A stretch of 64,000 nt of DNA from Alcanivorax sp. S71-1-4 (GTDB lineage: Bacteria; Pseudomonadota; Gammaproteobacteria; Pseudomonadales; Alcanivoracaceae). Shown here in pieces: positions 40,053-47,952 of the stretch (position 1 is the stretch's first letter; every line of letters begins with the position of its first letter). Location of the stretch: positions 1 through 64,000 of the forward strand of contig NZ_AQOR01000013.1 in the NCBI RefSeq assembly GCF_009846755.1, given 5' to 3'. The notes below the pieces were generated by a model. That model had not been told where the DNA came from. It worked only from the letters and a program-made list of their open reading frames with translations, and searched no databases. The translations under genes and the position numbers were made by a program.

Positions 40053-41360
40053 ATGCCATTGCGTCTTCCCCGTCTGCGCCCGCTGTCGCGCGCCCTGCTG
40101 CCGGGCCTGCTGTGCCTGGCCGTAGTGCCGGTGTTTGCCACCGAGGTGGAAGACGAAGACATCGCCAAACCCCAGCAGGCAGCGGCGCCGCAACTGGTGG
40201 AAGAACCGGTGGTGAGCGTCGAGGAAGACGGCCGCCCCGCGCCCTTCACGCTGCTCGGCGACAGCGTCGCGGCCGGTGGCATCGACACCCTGTACTGGTC
40301 GCCGGAACAATCGTTTGCTTCCATCGCCACGCCGGTGCCGGTACTGGTCGCGCACGGCAGCCAGCCCGGACCGACCGTGTGCCTGACGGCAGCGATCCAT
40401 GGCGACGAACTCAACGGCATCGAAATGGTGCGCCGGCTGATGTATCAACTGGAGCCGGCCACACTCACCGGCACCGTGGTCGGCATTCCGATTGTGAATC
40501 TGGACGGTTTCCGGCGGGGTGAACGCTATCTGGCCGACCGTCGTGACCTGAACCGTTATTTTCCCGGCGTACCGGATGGTAGCTCGGCGGCACGCATTGC
40601 GCATTCGCTGTTCTCGGAAATCATAGTCCACTGCCAATACCTAGTTGACCTGCATACCGGCTCGCTGCGGCGCGTGAACCATGCACAGCTTCGCGGCGAC
40701 ATGACGCACCCGGATATCGTCGAGTTCGCGCGCAAGTTCGGCGGCATCACCGTGCTGCACGGCAAGGCGGCCAGCGGCACCCTGCGCCGCGCCGCCACCG
40801 AGGCCGGCATTCCCACCGTGACCATGGAGGCCGGCGGCCCGAACCGGCTGGAAGAAGAAGCGGTGGACAGTGGCGTAAAGGCGATTGAAACCGTGCTCGA
40901 CAACCTCGGCATGCGCAAGACACGCCGCTTCTGGAGTTCGCCGCAACCGGTGTTCTATGAATCGCAATGGCTGCGCGCCAGCCAGGGCGGCATTCTCATG
41001 TCGCAGGTCAAACTCAATGATCAGGTGCGGCGCGGCCAGGTACTCGGCACGGTCACCGATCCGGTCACCAACACCGGCAGCGCGATCATCGCGCCGTTCG
41101 ATGGCCGTCTGCTGGGCATGGCGGAAAACCAGGTGGTGCACACGGGCTTCGCCGCCTACCACGTCGGTGTGGAAAAGGCGCCCGAGCAGGTGCAGGAAGA
41201 AGCGGCCCGGCAGGAAGCCGAGCAACAGGAAAGCACTCAGCCGGTAACGGATGACAGCGGCACTGCGGAAACGATTTCCCCGGACAACAAGACACCGGCC
41301 CCAACCAGCGAAGAAGCGCCCCCGGCGGACGTTGAGACAGCGCCGTCCACCGACGGCTGA
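40053..41360 (+). CDS. Exported succinylglutamate desuccinylase/aspartoacylase family protein
   Basis: A 435-residue zinc-dependent deacylase-like protein of the AstE/AspA family (M14-related). Zinc ligands are His116 and Glu119 in IHGDELNG and His201 in DLHTG; RDLNRYFPG and Glu259 in TMEAGGP complete the active site. Unlike AstE it has a signal peptide (cleaved near VFAT) and a long acidic, Glu/Thr/Pro-rich C-terminal tail, so it acts in the periplasm on an unknown substrate. The ATG at 40053 has GAGGAG eight bases upstream. A late linker-like domain (ASQGGILMSQVKLNDQV) resembles a biotinyl/lipoyl fold. Confidence 0.9.
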   Translation: MPLRLPRLRPLSRALLPGLLCLAVVPVFATEVEDEDIAKPQQAAAPQLVEEPVVSVEEDGRPAPFTLLGDSVAAGGIDTLYWSPEQSFASIATPVPVLVAHGSQPGPTVCLTAAIHGDELNGIEMVRRLMYQLEPATLTGTVVGIPIVNLDGFRRGERYLADRRDLNRYFPGVPDGSSAARIAHSLFSEIIVHCQYLVDLHTGSLRRVNHAQLRGDMTHPDIVEFARKFGGITVLHGKAASGTLRRAATEAGIPTVTMEAGGPNRLEEEAVDSGVKAIETVLDNLGMRKTRRFWSSPQPVFYESQWLRASQGGILMSQVKLNDQVRRGQVLGTVTDPVTNTGSAIIAPFDGRLLGMAENQVVHTGFAAYHVGVEKAPEQVQEEAARQEAEQQESTQPVTDDSGTAETISPDNKTPAPTSEEAPPADVETAPSTDG

Positions 41361-41369
41361 GAGAGTGAT

Positions 41370-41598
41370 GTAGGGTGGGTAGAGCCAAAGGCGAAACCCA
41401 CCGTGTCCATGCAGCGCACTGCTCGCACAAAACCATCGAAACTACCTGCTTCCGAAACAGAGCAGTTCATGTACCCCACCGCTCGCACAAAACCATCGAA
41501 ACTACCCATCTCCCTGGCCGGGTGATTTCGATGGTTTTGCGGGAGTGATTAACGGGCATGGACCCGGTGGGTTTCGCCTTTGGCTCTACCCACCCTAC
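41370..41598. repeat. Dispersed terminal-inverted-repeat element, copy D
   Basis: 229 bp with inverted ends matching over about 42 bases (including CCGNGTCCATG beyond the common part). The core block GCTCGCACAAAACCATCG occurs twice (41421 and 41481), 60 bases apart, an internal duplication. The counterpart TTTCGATGGTTTTGCGGG is inverted to it. It fills the gap between convergent AstE-like and lipocalin genes, ending 5 bases from the latter's stop. Confidence 0.93.
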
Positions 41599-41603
41599 CC
41601 CCT

Positions 41604-42137
41604 TCACCATTTTTGCGGCACTTTTCGCAGCGCACTCACGTCATAACCCTGCCGCGCCAGAAACGCCACCAGCCGATCATAATCCGCCTCACTGATGTCC
41701 GGCGTGCGCGCCATGATCCAGGCATAGTCGCGTTTTTCCCGGCCGATCACCGTCATGCGGTAATCCTCGTCCAGCCAGCTGACGCGAAAATCCGCCTTGA
41801 ACGGCCAGAGGAACTGCATGCCCCAGAGCGCATTGCCATGCCCTTCGCGCACTGTGGCCACGGGCGTCATGGTCTTGCGCTCGCCATCGAAGCCCCCCTT
41901 GAGGAACGTGAAGGTGGTAGCGATGCGGCCGTCATCACGCAGCTCGTAACGCTCTACTGCGTTCCAGGCATCACGCTCGAACATCGTCGGGATGCTGGCG
42001 ATCACATACCAGTCCCCCATGAAACGGGGCAGGTCTACCTGTTGCGCCATCGCCACCGACGGCAACGGCCGGCTCTGACAGCCGAGCATCAGCATTGCCA
42101 GCGCCAGCGCGCCGGGAGCAGCCATCCATCCACGCAT
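41604..42137 (-). CDS. blc: Outer-membrane lipoprotein Blc (bacterial lipocalin)
   Basis: A 177-residue lipocalin with a lipoprotein signal (ALALAMLMLGCQS, acylated Cys near residue 20). The lipocalin GxW motif is present as FMGDWYVIASIP and the later FRVSWLDEDYRMTVIGREKRDYAWIMARTP block is typical of Blc. It binds lipids or lysophospholipids at the outer membrane. Start at 42137 follows GGAGGA. It is the last gene in a same-strand run with rutE, doxX and the pirin gene. Confidence 0.9.
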   Translation of the reverse strand: MRGWMAAPGALALAMLMLGCQSRPLPSVAMAQQVDLPRFMGDWYVIASIPTMFERDAWNAVERYELRDDGRIATTFTFLKGGFDGERKTMTPVATVREGHGNALWGMQFLWPFKADFRVSWLDEDYRMTVIGREKRDYAWIMARTPDISEADYDRLVAFLARQGYDVSALRKVPQKW

Positions 42138-42208
42138 GACACGTCCTCCACTGTGGGTGTCCGGGTACTGAAACCCATCCCCGGACAACACACTGTGAAG
42201 ACGGCGCC

Positions 42209-42811
42209 TCAGAGGATCTCTGCCACCTCGTCAAATGCCGGGCGCGGGCCACGCGGATAGAGTTTTTCCGCAACGCCGTAGCCGATGTTGATCAGCATGT
42301 TGGTGCGGTAGCCGCTGTCGGCAAAAAAGGCAGCGTCCACTTTTGCCGCATCGAAGCCGGACATCGGCCCGGCATCCAGCCCAAACGCGCGCACCGCCAT
42401 GATCAGGTACGCGGCCTGCAGGCTGCTGTTGCGGAAGGCGGTGCTTTCACGCAGCGCGTCGTTGCCGGCAAACAGGTCTTTCGCACCCGGCGCGCCCGGA
42501 AACAATGCCGGTAACTGTTCATGAAACGACGGATCACTGGCGACGATGATCGTGGCCGGCGCGGCACGGGTCTTGGCCTGGTTACCTTCGGACAGCAACG
42601 GGATCAGCGTGTCCTTGGCCGCCGGGCTGACGACGAATTTCAGCCGCATGGGAAAGCCGTTCATGCTGGTCGGGCCCCACTTGGCCAGATCGTAGATCTC
42701 GCGAAGTTGCGCCGCCGTGACCGGACGATCCTGCCAGTGCATGTGCGTGCGCGCCTCGGTAAACAATTGCGCCAGTGCGGCAGGCGGCAGTGTCTGTGCG
42801 GTGTCACTCAT
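42209..42811 (-). CDS. rutE: Nitroreductase family protein, malonic semialdehyde reductase RutE-like
   Basis: A 200-residue FMN-dependent nitroreductase-fold protein that aligns with E. coli RutE throughout: LFTEARTHMHWQDRPV, LAKWGPTSMNG, ETAFRNSSLQAAYLIMAVRAFGLDAGPMSGFD and MLINIGYG. RutE reduces malonic semialdehyde to 3-hydroxypropionate in pyrimidine degradation, but the other rut genes are absent here, so the physiological substrate may differ. It follows doxX by 48 bases. Confidence 0.88.
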   Translation of the reverse strand: MSDTAQTLPPAALAQLFTEARTHMHWQDRPVTAAQLREIYDLAKWGPTSMNGFPMRLKFVVSPAAKDTLIPLLSEGNQAKTRAAPATIIVASDPSFHEQLPALFPGAPGAKDLFAGNDALRESTAFRNSSLQAAYLIMAVRAFGLDAGPMSGFDAAKVDAAFFADSGYRTNMLINIGYGVAEKLYPRGPRPAFDEVAEIL

Positions 42812-42859
42812 GATTCACTCCTTGCAAAACAGGGCGGGCCTGCGCCCGCCGATACGAAC

Positions 42860-43252
42860 TTACCAGTGGCGGCCCAGCGTGCTGTCGATACTGAGACGGC
42901 CCGGTCCGCTGGCGGCGAGGATCAGCAGGCCACCGGCGATGGACAGGTTTTTCATGAACAGCAGTTGCTGGGTGTAGTCATTGAAGTCAGCGTGGAAAAT
43001 CACCGCCGCCAGCACCGTGAACACGGCCAGGCCAATGGACGCGGTGCGGGTCAGGAAACCGAATACGATTGCCAGGCCACCGCCCAGCTCCGCCAGAATC
43101 ACCAGCGGCAACAGCGCGCCGGGCACGCCGGCTGACGCCATGAACTGTTGCGTGCCTTCATAGCCGCCGATCTTGTCGTAGCCTGCCAGCACAAACATCA
43201 ATGCCAGCAGCACGCGGCCAGCCAGTGCAATCCAGGGGGTGAACTTGTCCAT
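42860..43252 (-). CDS. DoxX family membrane protein
   Basis: A 130-residue protein with four membrane helices and the DoxX pattern (GRVLLALMFVLAGYDKIGGYEGTQQFMASAGVP, AELGGGLAIVFGF). DoxX-like proteins are redox-related membrane proteins with diverse or unknown roles. It sits between the pirin and rutE genes with short gaps (71 and 48 bases), suggesting one transcript. Confidence 0.9.
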   Translation of the reverse strand: MDKFTPWIALAGRVLLALMFVLAGYDKIGGYEGTQQFMASAGVPGALLPLVILAELGGGLAIVFGFLTRTASIGLAVFTVLAAVIFHADFNDYTQQLLFMKNLSIAGGLLILAASGPGRLSIDSTLGRHW

Positions 43253-43323
43253 CAGGTGTCTCCATCAAAGGGGTCGGAAAACGGGTCGAAAAAAAGCCCC
43301 GCCGTGGCCGGCGGGTGTCAGGG

Positions 43324-44025
43324 TCAGGGTAGATAGGGGGCCTGGTCCGGCAGGTCAAACAGCAGCGTTTCACTGTTGTCACCCGCGCTGCCGGCCAGTT
43401 GCGGCTGGCCATACACGGTGATCGCATCACCGGCACGCAGCAGCTGGTCACCGACGCGGCGCTCGCCGCGAATCTGATGCAGGTAGAACAGCCGGCCTGC
43501 CGGCAGGTCGCGGTTGCCCCAGACGTCGCCGCGCAACAGCCAGAGGCGGGCGTCCTGGAGAATCTCCAGGCTGCCGTCAGCGCCGTCCGGGCTGGCGATC
43601 AACCATTCCGGCGCATCACTGGCATCCAGTTCCTGATAGCGCGGCGTACCGCCGGTGCGGTCCGGGCGCACCCAGATTTGCAGAAAATGCAGCGGGTCGG
43701 TTTCCGAGGCATTGAATTCACTGTGGCGAATCCCGCGCCCGGCGCTCATCACCTGCACATTGCCCGCCGGCAGCGTGGCCACGTTGCCCTCGCTGTCGCG
43801 GTGGGCAATGGTGCCTTCCAGCACATAGGTGATGATTTCCATGTCCTGGTGGCCGTGCGTGTCGAAGCCGGCACCGGGGCGCACGCGGTCCTCATTGATG
43901 ACCCGCAGCACCGAGACGCCCTGGTAACGCGGGTCGTAATAGTGCCCGAAGGAGAAACTGTGGCGGCTGTCCAGCCAGCCCAGGTTCACCCCACCGCGAT
44001 CTCCTGCTTTCAGTATTGTCTGCAT
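43324..44025 (-). CDS. Pirin family protein (YhaK-like bicupin)
   Basis: A 233-residue bicupin. The N-terminal cupin carries the metal-binding pattern HYYDPRYQG...THGHQDMEIITYVLEG...AGRGIRHSEFN; the C-terminal cupin is more degenerate. Relatives act as quercetin dioxygenases or redox sensors. The ATG at 44025 has GGAGG eight bases upstream. It is divergently transcribed from a LysR-type regulator 113 bases away and is probably its target. Confidence 0.9.
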   Translation of the reverse strand: MQTILKAGDRGGVNLGWLDSRHSFSFGHYYDPRYQGVSVLRVINEDRVRPGAGFDTHGHQDMEIITYVLEGTIAHRDSEGNVATLPAGNVQVMSAGRGIRHSEFNASETDPLHFLQIWVRPDRTGGTPRYQELDASDAPEWLIASPDGADGSLEILQDARLWLLRGDVWGNRDLPAGRLFYLHQIRGERRVGDQLLRAGDAITVYGQPQLAGSAGDNSETLLFDLPDQAPYLP

Positions 44026-44107
44026 GGGTCTGTTCCTCCCTGCTGATTGATGGAAGCAAGATAAACCGCCTACTATCGCCAATAAACCACCCAAACCTGA
44101 GCGATAC

Positions 44108-44124
44108 GTTCAGAAAAACTGAAC
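44108..44124. promoter_or_regulatory. LysR-type operator between pirin and lysR genes
   Basis: GTTCAGAAAAACTGAAC is a perfect inverted repeat with six-base arms and an A5 centre, containing the T-N11-A core (T at 44110, A at 44122) typical of LysR-type binding sites. It lies 14 bases before the likely regulator start and could serve autoregulation and activation of the divergent pirin operon. Confidence 0.6.
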
Positions 44125-44138
44125 AGAGGATGCCGACC

Positions 44139-45026
44139 ATGCCCCTGAGCCTGGATGCCCTGCGCGTGCTGGACGCGATTGCCCGCCGAGGCAGCTTTGC
44201 CGCCGCGGCCCAGGAACTGGACCGCGCCCCCTCGGCCATCAGCTACAGCATCCAGAAGCTGGAAGAAGACACTGGCGTGCTGCTGTTCGACCGCTCGGGC
44301 CGCAAGGCACGGCTCACCGCTGCCGGCGAACTGCTGCTCAATGGTGGCCGGCAACTGCTCAACCACGCCGATAACCTGGGGCAGCAGGCGCGGGCACTGG
44401 AAACCGGCTGGGAAAACCAGATTACCGTGGCGCTGGACGTGATCTTCCCGCCGGCGCGGCTGTGGCCGCTGGTGCAGCGTTTCGACGGTGTGGCGCCGAC
44501 CACCACGTTGCGCATCATCGGCGAGGCCATCGGCGGCGGCTGGGAGGCACTGGCCGAGGGCCGCGCCATGATCTGCGTCGGCGGGCCACCGGACAGCACG
44601 CCGCCGGGCGTCAGGGTGCAGGAAATGGGCCTGGCGCAGTTCATCTATGTCGCAAGCCCTGCCCATCCGGCCGCGCACAACGGGCCGCTGGACAGCCACC
44701 GGCTCAGCCGCTTCCGCGCGGTGGCGGTCGCCGACACGTCGCGCACGCACCCGGCCCGCACCATCCGCCTCACGCACTTGCAACCGGCCCTGACCGTGAG
44801 CGATTTCCACAGCAAGGCCAGCGCACTGGAAGCCGGCCTTGGCATCGGCACCCTGCCGCGCGGCCTGGCACAACCGCTGCTGGCCAGCGGCCGCCTGGTG
44901 CAGCTTGAGGTGGACACGCCCCCGGCCCCGTTCCCGGTCTTCATGGGCTGGCGCGTGGACGGGGCCGGCAAGGGATTGCGCTGGCTGGTCCGGCACCTGC
45001 CGGAGTATCTGCGCGACGAACCCTGA
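44139..45026 (+). CDS. LysR family transcriptional regulator
   Basis: A 295-residue regulator with an N-terminal winged helix-turn-helix (LDALRVLDAIARRGSFAAAAQELDRAPSAISYSIQKLEEDTGVLLFDRSGRKARLTAAGELLL) and a periplasmic-binding-protein-like effector domain. ATG 44139 is favoured because AGAGG is nine bases upstream; an ATG at 44130 is possible. Divergence from pirin-doxX-rutE-blc and the operator between them point to local control. Confidence 0.93.
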   Translation: MPLSLDALRVLDAIARRGSFAAAAQELDRAPSAISYSIQKLEEDTGVLLFDRSGRKARLTAAGELLLNGGRQLLNHADNLGQQARALETGWENQITVALDVIFPPARLWPLVQRFDGVAPTTTLRIIGEAIGGGWEALAEGRAMICVGGPPDSTPPGVRVQEMGLAQFIYVASPAHPAAHNGPLDSHRLSRFRAVAVADTSRTHPARTIRLTHLQPALTVSDFHSKASALEAGLGIGTLPRGLAQPLLASGRLVQLEVDTPPAPFPVFMGWRVDGAGKGLRWLVRHLPEYLRDEP

Positions 45027-45076
45027 CCCGGACCGGCCGGGCAGCGTGCTGTTCGCCTGCCCGCTACACAACCCTC

Positions 45077-45107
45077 CTGTCAGCACCGCGCCGAAGGGTT
45101 ATAGAAT
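45077..45107 (+). promoter_or_regulatory. Promoter upstream of the condensation-fold gene
   Basis: CTGTCA (45077-45082) and TATAGA (45100-45105, within TATAGAAT) are separated by 17 bases. The -10 is one of the closest matches to consensus in this window; the -35 matches four of six positions. It lies about 40 bases before the ATG at 45147. Confidence 0.5.
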
Positions 45108-45146
45108 CGGGGCAACCGCGATGTCCGGGCCCAGGGAGGGCGACTG

Positions 45147-46475
45147 ATGACAACACCGCTGCCGAAACGGTTTCCACTGAACCTGTATGACGAGTTATTG
45201 CTGCACCTGGACCAGCCCGCCTCACCGCTGGGCTTGCAGATGGAAATCCGGGTCAGCGGCCATCTGGACGAAGAACGCCTGCTGCACGCCATCCGCAGCG
45301 CCGCCCGCAAACACCCGATGAGCCGCGTGTCGCTGGTGCCCCACGCCGCCGGCGACACCGCCTACTTCTGGCAACTGCACGACGCGCTGGAACAGGTGCC
45401 GTTGCGGATCATCCAGTGCTGCGACGAAGAAAGCCTGCATGAAGCCCGCAGCGCCCTGCACAGCCTGCCGATCCCGCTGGCCGAGGCGCCACCGTTCCGC
45501 TGCGCCCTGGCGCACTGCGGTGAGCGCGGCGACTTTTTCATGATCAACATGAACAGCACCGTCAGTGACCACATCGGCCTGTACCGTTTCATGCTCTCGG
45601 TGCTGCGCGCCTACGCCAATATCAGTGACCCGGTGTCCGGCCAGGATTTCCTGACCGCACGCCAGGCCGGCCAGGAACCGGACCAGAACCTGCTCCAGGA
45701 CGGCATCAGCCGCCTGACACGCGTGATGGAAATGCTCGGCAGCACCCTGAATCCACCGGCCCGTATCGCCGGGGACGGTGACGAGGCCGACCAGGCCGGT
45801 CTCGGCTTCATGCCGGTCCGCTTCAGCGGCGCCCAGACCCGGCGCCTGCAAACGTTGCGACACGGCGGCGCCACCATCAACGATCTGCTGGCCACCACGC
45901 TGCATACGGCGATTGACCGCTGGAACACCGACCACGGCCAGAGCACCGGCCGGATCAGCATGGTGATGCCGATGAACACGCGCGGGGACGGCTGGCGCGA
46001 CGAGATCGCCAGCAACCTCTGCATGTGGGTCAACGTGGTGTCACGTGCCAGTGAACGGGAGGATTTCGACAGCCTGCTCGCCGCCATCACCCGCCAGACC
46101 AGCAACCTCAAGGAAAGCGTGACCATGGCCGTACTGGTGGACCTGATGCGGGAATTGCGCGCCCTGCCCGCCTGGATCCGACAGGCGGTACCGGCGCTGT
46201 TGCCGCTGACCGGCAACCGCATCGGCAGCACCACGGTGCTCGGCAACCTGGGGGCCATCCATTCGCCGCTGCCAGCCGGCAGCGAGCTGGCACTGTCCGA
46301 ACTGTGGTTCTCGCCCCCCTGCCGCATGCCGATGGGCCTGTCGCTGGGCGCGCTGACACTGGACGACCACCTGCATTTGTCGTTCCGCTACCACCGGCAA
46401 CAGTTCCGCCGGGAAAGCGCCTGGGCGTTCGCTGAAGTGTTTCTGGACATCCTCAATCAGCACCCGGGTACCTGA
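45147..46475 (+). CDS. Condensation/acyltransferase-fold protein (WS/DGAT and PapA-like) with altered active site
   Basis: A 442-residue protein of the chloramphenicol-acetyltransferase/condensation superfamily that includes wax ester synthases. The fold is recognisable: N-terminal LNLYDELLLHLDQPASPLGLQMEI, middle PVRFSGAQTRRL...GATINDLLATTLHTAIDRW and MVMPMNTRGD (the usual PVNLR-type block), then IGSTTVLGNLG. At the HHxxxDG position the sequence reads NSTVSDH: the Asp remains, but both His positions are Asn-Ser and the Gly is His. Classical acyl transfer is therefore doubtful; binding or a different chemistry is possible. A good promoter precedes it. Confidence 0.75.
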   Translation: MTTPLPKRFPLNLYDELLLHLDQPASPLGLQMEIRVSGHLDEERLLHAIRSAARKHPMSRVSLVPHAAGDTAYFWQLHDALEQVPLRIIQCCDEESLHEARSALHSLPIPLAEAPPFRCALAHCGERGDFFMINMNSTVSDHIGLYRFMLSVLRAYANISDPVSGQDFLTARQAGQEPDQNLLQDGISRLTRVMEMLGSTLNPPARIAGDGDEADQAGLGFMPVRFSGAQTRRLQTLRHGGATINDLLATTLHTAIDRWNTDHGQSTGRISMVMPMNTRGDGWRDEIASNLCMWVNVVSRASEREDFDSLLAAITRQTSNLKESVTMAVLVDLMRELRALPAWIRQAVPALLPLTGNRIGSTTVLGNLGAIHSPLPAGSELALSELWFSPPCRMPMGLSLGALTLDDHLHLSFRYHRQQFRRESAWAFAEVFLDILNQHPGT

Positions 46476-46586
46476 GGCACCCGGTGCACCGAGGCCAGTT
46501 AAGTTTACAACCACATTGACTACCCCGCGCGGCGCCATGGTCAATTCAGCGAATGACTGTTCACCCAATAGAGCTAGACTGGCCGC

Positions 46587-46703
46587 TCAGCTTCAGCATG
46601 GCTGAGGGCTCAGAGAGTGTCCCTCCTGAGTCCGGAGTGTATTCTCCGTGATAGCTCTCCCGAGCAAAAAATTCCGGCGCCCCTTTGGGGCGCCGTTTTT
46701 TTT
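46587..46703 (+). ncRNA. Candidate small RNA or long 3' UTR with strong terminator
   Basis: ATGACT (46553) and TAGACT (46575-46580) spaced 16 bases form a possible promoter. Downstream are CTCAGC...GCTGAG (46595 area), an imperfect CCGGAG/CTCCG hairpin, and a perfect terminator at 46675. No open frame fits, and the next gene (HNH) points the other way. It could equally be the 3' UTR of the condensation-fold gene. No known RNA family was recognised. Confidence 0.35.
46675..46703 (+). terminator. Strong Rho-independent terminator
   Basis: CGGCGCCCC-TTT-GGGGCGCCG (46675-46695) is a perfect 9-bp stem with a 3-base loop followed by eight T residues. Two further GCGGC-T6 units follow up to about 46727, as if the end of the terminator had been duplicated. 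It ends transcription from the condensation-fold gene and any sRNA inside the interval. Confidence 0.85.
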
Positions 46704-46731
46704 GCGGCTTTTTTGCGGCTTTTTTTGGGGC

Positions 46732-46943
46732 GTAGGGTGGGTAGAGCGAATGCGAAACCCACCGGGTCCATGTGCCGCACTGCTCGCACAAAACCATCGA
46801 AACTACCTGTTCCTGTTCCTGTTCCTGTTCCCACGACCCACTATCCACGCCCCCTAACCAAACCGGGTGATTTCGATGATTTTGCGGGAGTGAGTAACAG
46901 GCATGGACTCGGTGGGTTTCGCCTTTGGCTCTACCCACCCTAC
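46732..46943. repeat. Dispersed terminal-inverted-repeat element, copy E
   Basis: 212 bp. The left end is the variant GTAGGGTGGGTAGAGCGAATGCGAA..., the right end the common type. The core GCTCGCACAAAACCATCG is followed by four tandem CCTGTT hexamers and then the inverted partner TTTCGATGATTTTGCGGG. It lies between the convergent condensation-fold and HNH genes, six bases from the HNH stop. Confidence 0.93.
46806..46829. repeat. Hexanucleotide tandem repeat CCTGTT x4 inside element copy E
   Basis: Four exact CCTGTT units. They are absent from the other copies at this position, so the array arose after this copy was inserted. Non-coding, and a candidate variable-number locus. Confidence 0.9.
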
Positions 46944-46949
46944 CACCCT

Positions 46950-47528
46950 TCAGGCTGCCGGCATCCCTTCCAGCCAGCGGCTCTGCCGGGAGAACTGGCC
47001 ACGCAGGAATTCCATCTGGTCACCACGAATGCGGTGGCTGTTGATCAGTGCCAGGTACTCGGCCATGTTCGGCACGTACGGCAACGCCAGCAGCTCCATA
47101 TTGCATTCCTCCAGCAGCCGGCTGCCCTTGTGCTGGTTGCAGCGCCGGCAGGCGGCCACCACATTCAGCCAGGTGTCACGCCCACCGCGCGACGTCGGCA
47201 CGATGTGATCACGGGTCAGCGCGTGGTCACTGAACGACTGGCCACAATACAGGCAGATGTTCTGGTCACGGCGAAACAGGGCACGGTTGGTCAGGGGTGG
47301 CCGGGTGCGGGGGTGCGGGTTGATGCGCCCGTCACAGGCGATGATGGAGTGCAACTGCATCTCGGAGCGCTCGCCGGTGCAGCGGGAGATACCACCGCGC
47401 ACACGGTAGATGACGTCGCCCAGCGTCCAGGTCACCAGCCCCCGGGCATACAGACAGGCGGCATCCTGCCAATGGAGCCATTCCATTGGTGTACCGGCGA
47501 TATCCAGCCTGAGAATCCGAGCGGACAT
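46950..47528 (-). CDS. HNH endonuclease family protein
   Basis: A 192-residue protein with a C-terminal HNH (beta-beta-alpha metal) nuclease: zinc-ribbon Cys92/Cys95 (CLYCG) and Cys127/Cys130 (CRRC), catalytic DH at 107-108 in LTRDHIVPTSRGG, Asn122, and His133. The N-terminal half (about 1-80) is a conserved extra domain of a group widespread in proteobacteria, outside restriction loci. Cellular role unknown. The ATG at 47528 has GGAG seven bases upstream. Repeat copy E lies immediately downstream. Confidence 0.9.
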   Translation of the reverse strand: MSARILRLDIAGTPMEWLHWQDAACLYARGLVTWTLGDVIYRVRGGISRCTGERSEMQLHSIIACDGRINPHPRTRPPLTNRALFRRDQNICLYCGQSFSDHALTRDHIVPTSRGGRDTWLNVVAACRRCNQHKGSRLLEECNMELLALPYVPNMAEYLALINSHRIRGDQMEFLRGQFSRQSRWLEGMPAA

Positions 47529-47952
47529 AATCACTCCCGTTGCGACCCGATCATCGACACCGGCGGCTGCACCCGTCCCGGCAGCTAACCGGCACGCACA
47601 CAACGCACAGCGACTTCTGTCTTCGCCGGCCTGCTTTGCGTACCGCGATGGAGAGCATCACAGCGCAAAAACATGACCACCGCATGGCAGTGACAGATCG
47701 TTTTTCCGCCCGCCCCGGCGCGACATGACGCAGGCTCGGAGCGCGGCGTTTAGCCGGTCGGGTGAAACACCGCTCAGGTATTCGCACCGCGCCGGCCACG
47801 CAAACCCGGTGAAGACACTCGGATTTGCCGTGATTCGGGCAACAGGCACCGGCAACAGGTTGGCCGGCGCAACGGAAGTTGCCGAAATAATAACCACGCT
47901 TTTTATCAGACCACAAGCACGATCACGGCAGAAAAAGCCGAAAAAACCGCTA
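47529..47952. other. Intergenic region, no gene seen
   Basis: 424 bases between the HNH start and the DUF3047 stop, both on the minus strand. Reading from DUF3047, T-rich runs (GCGGTTTTTTCGGCTTTTTC) right after its stop could be a weak terminator. The rest should contain the HNH promoter. No convincing open frame, tRNA or repeat match to other places in the window was found. Confidence 0.4.
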
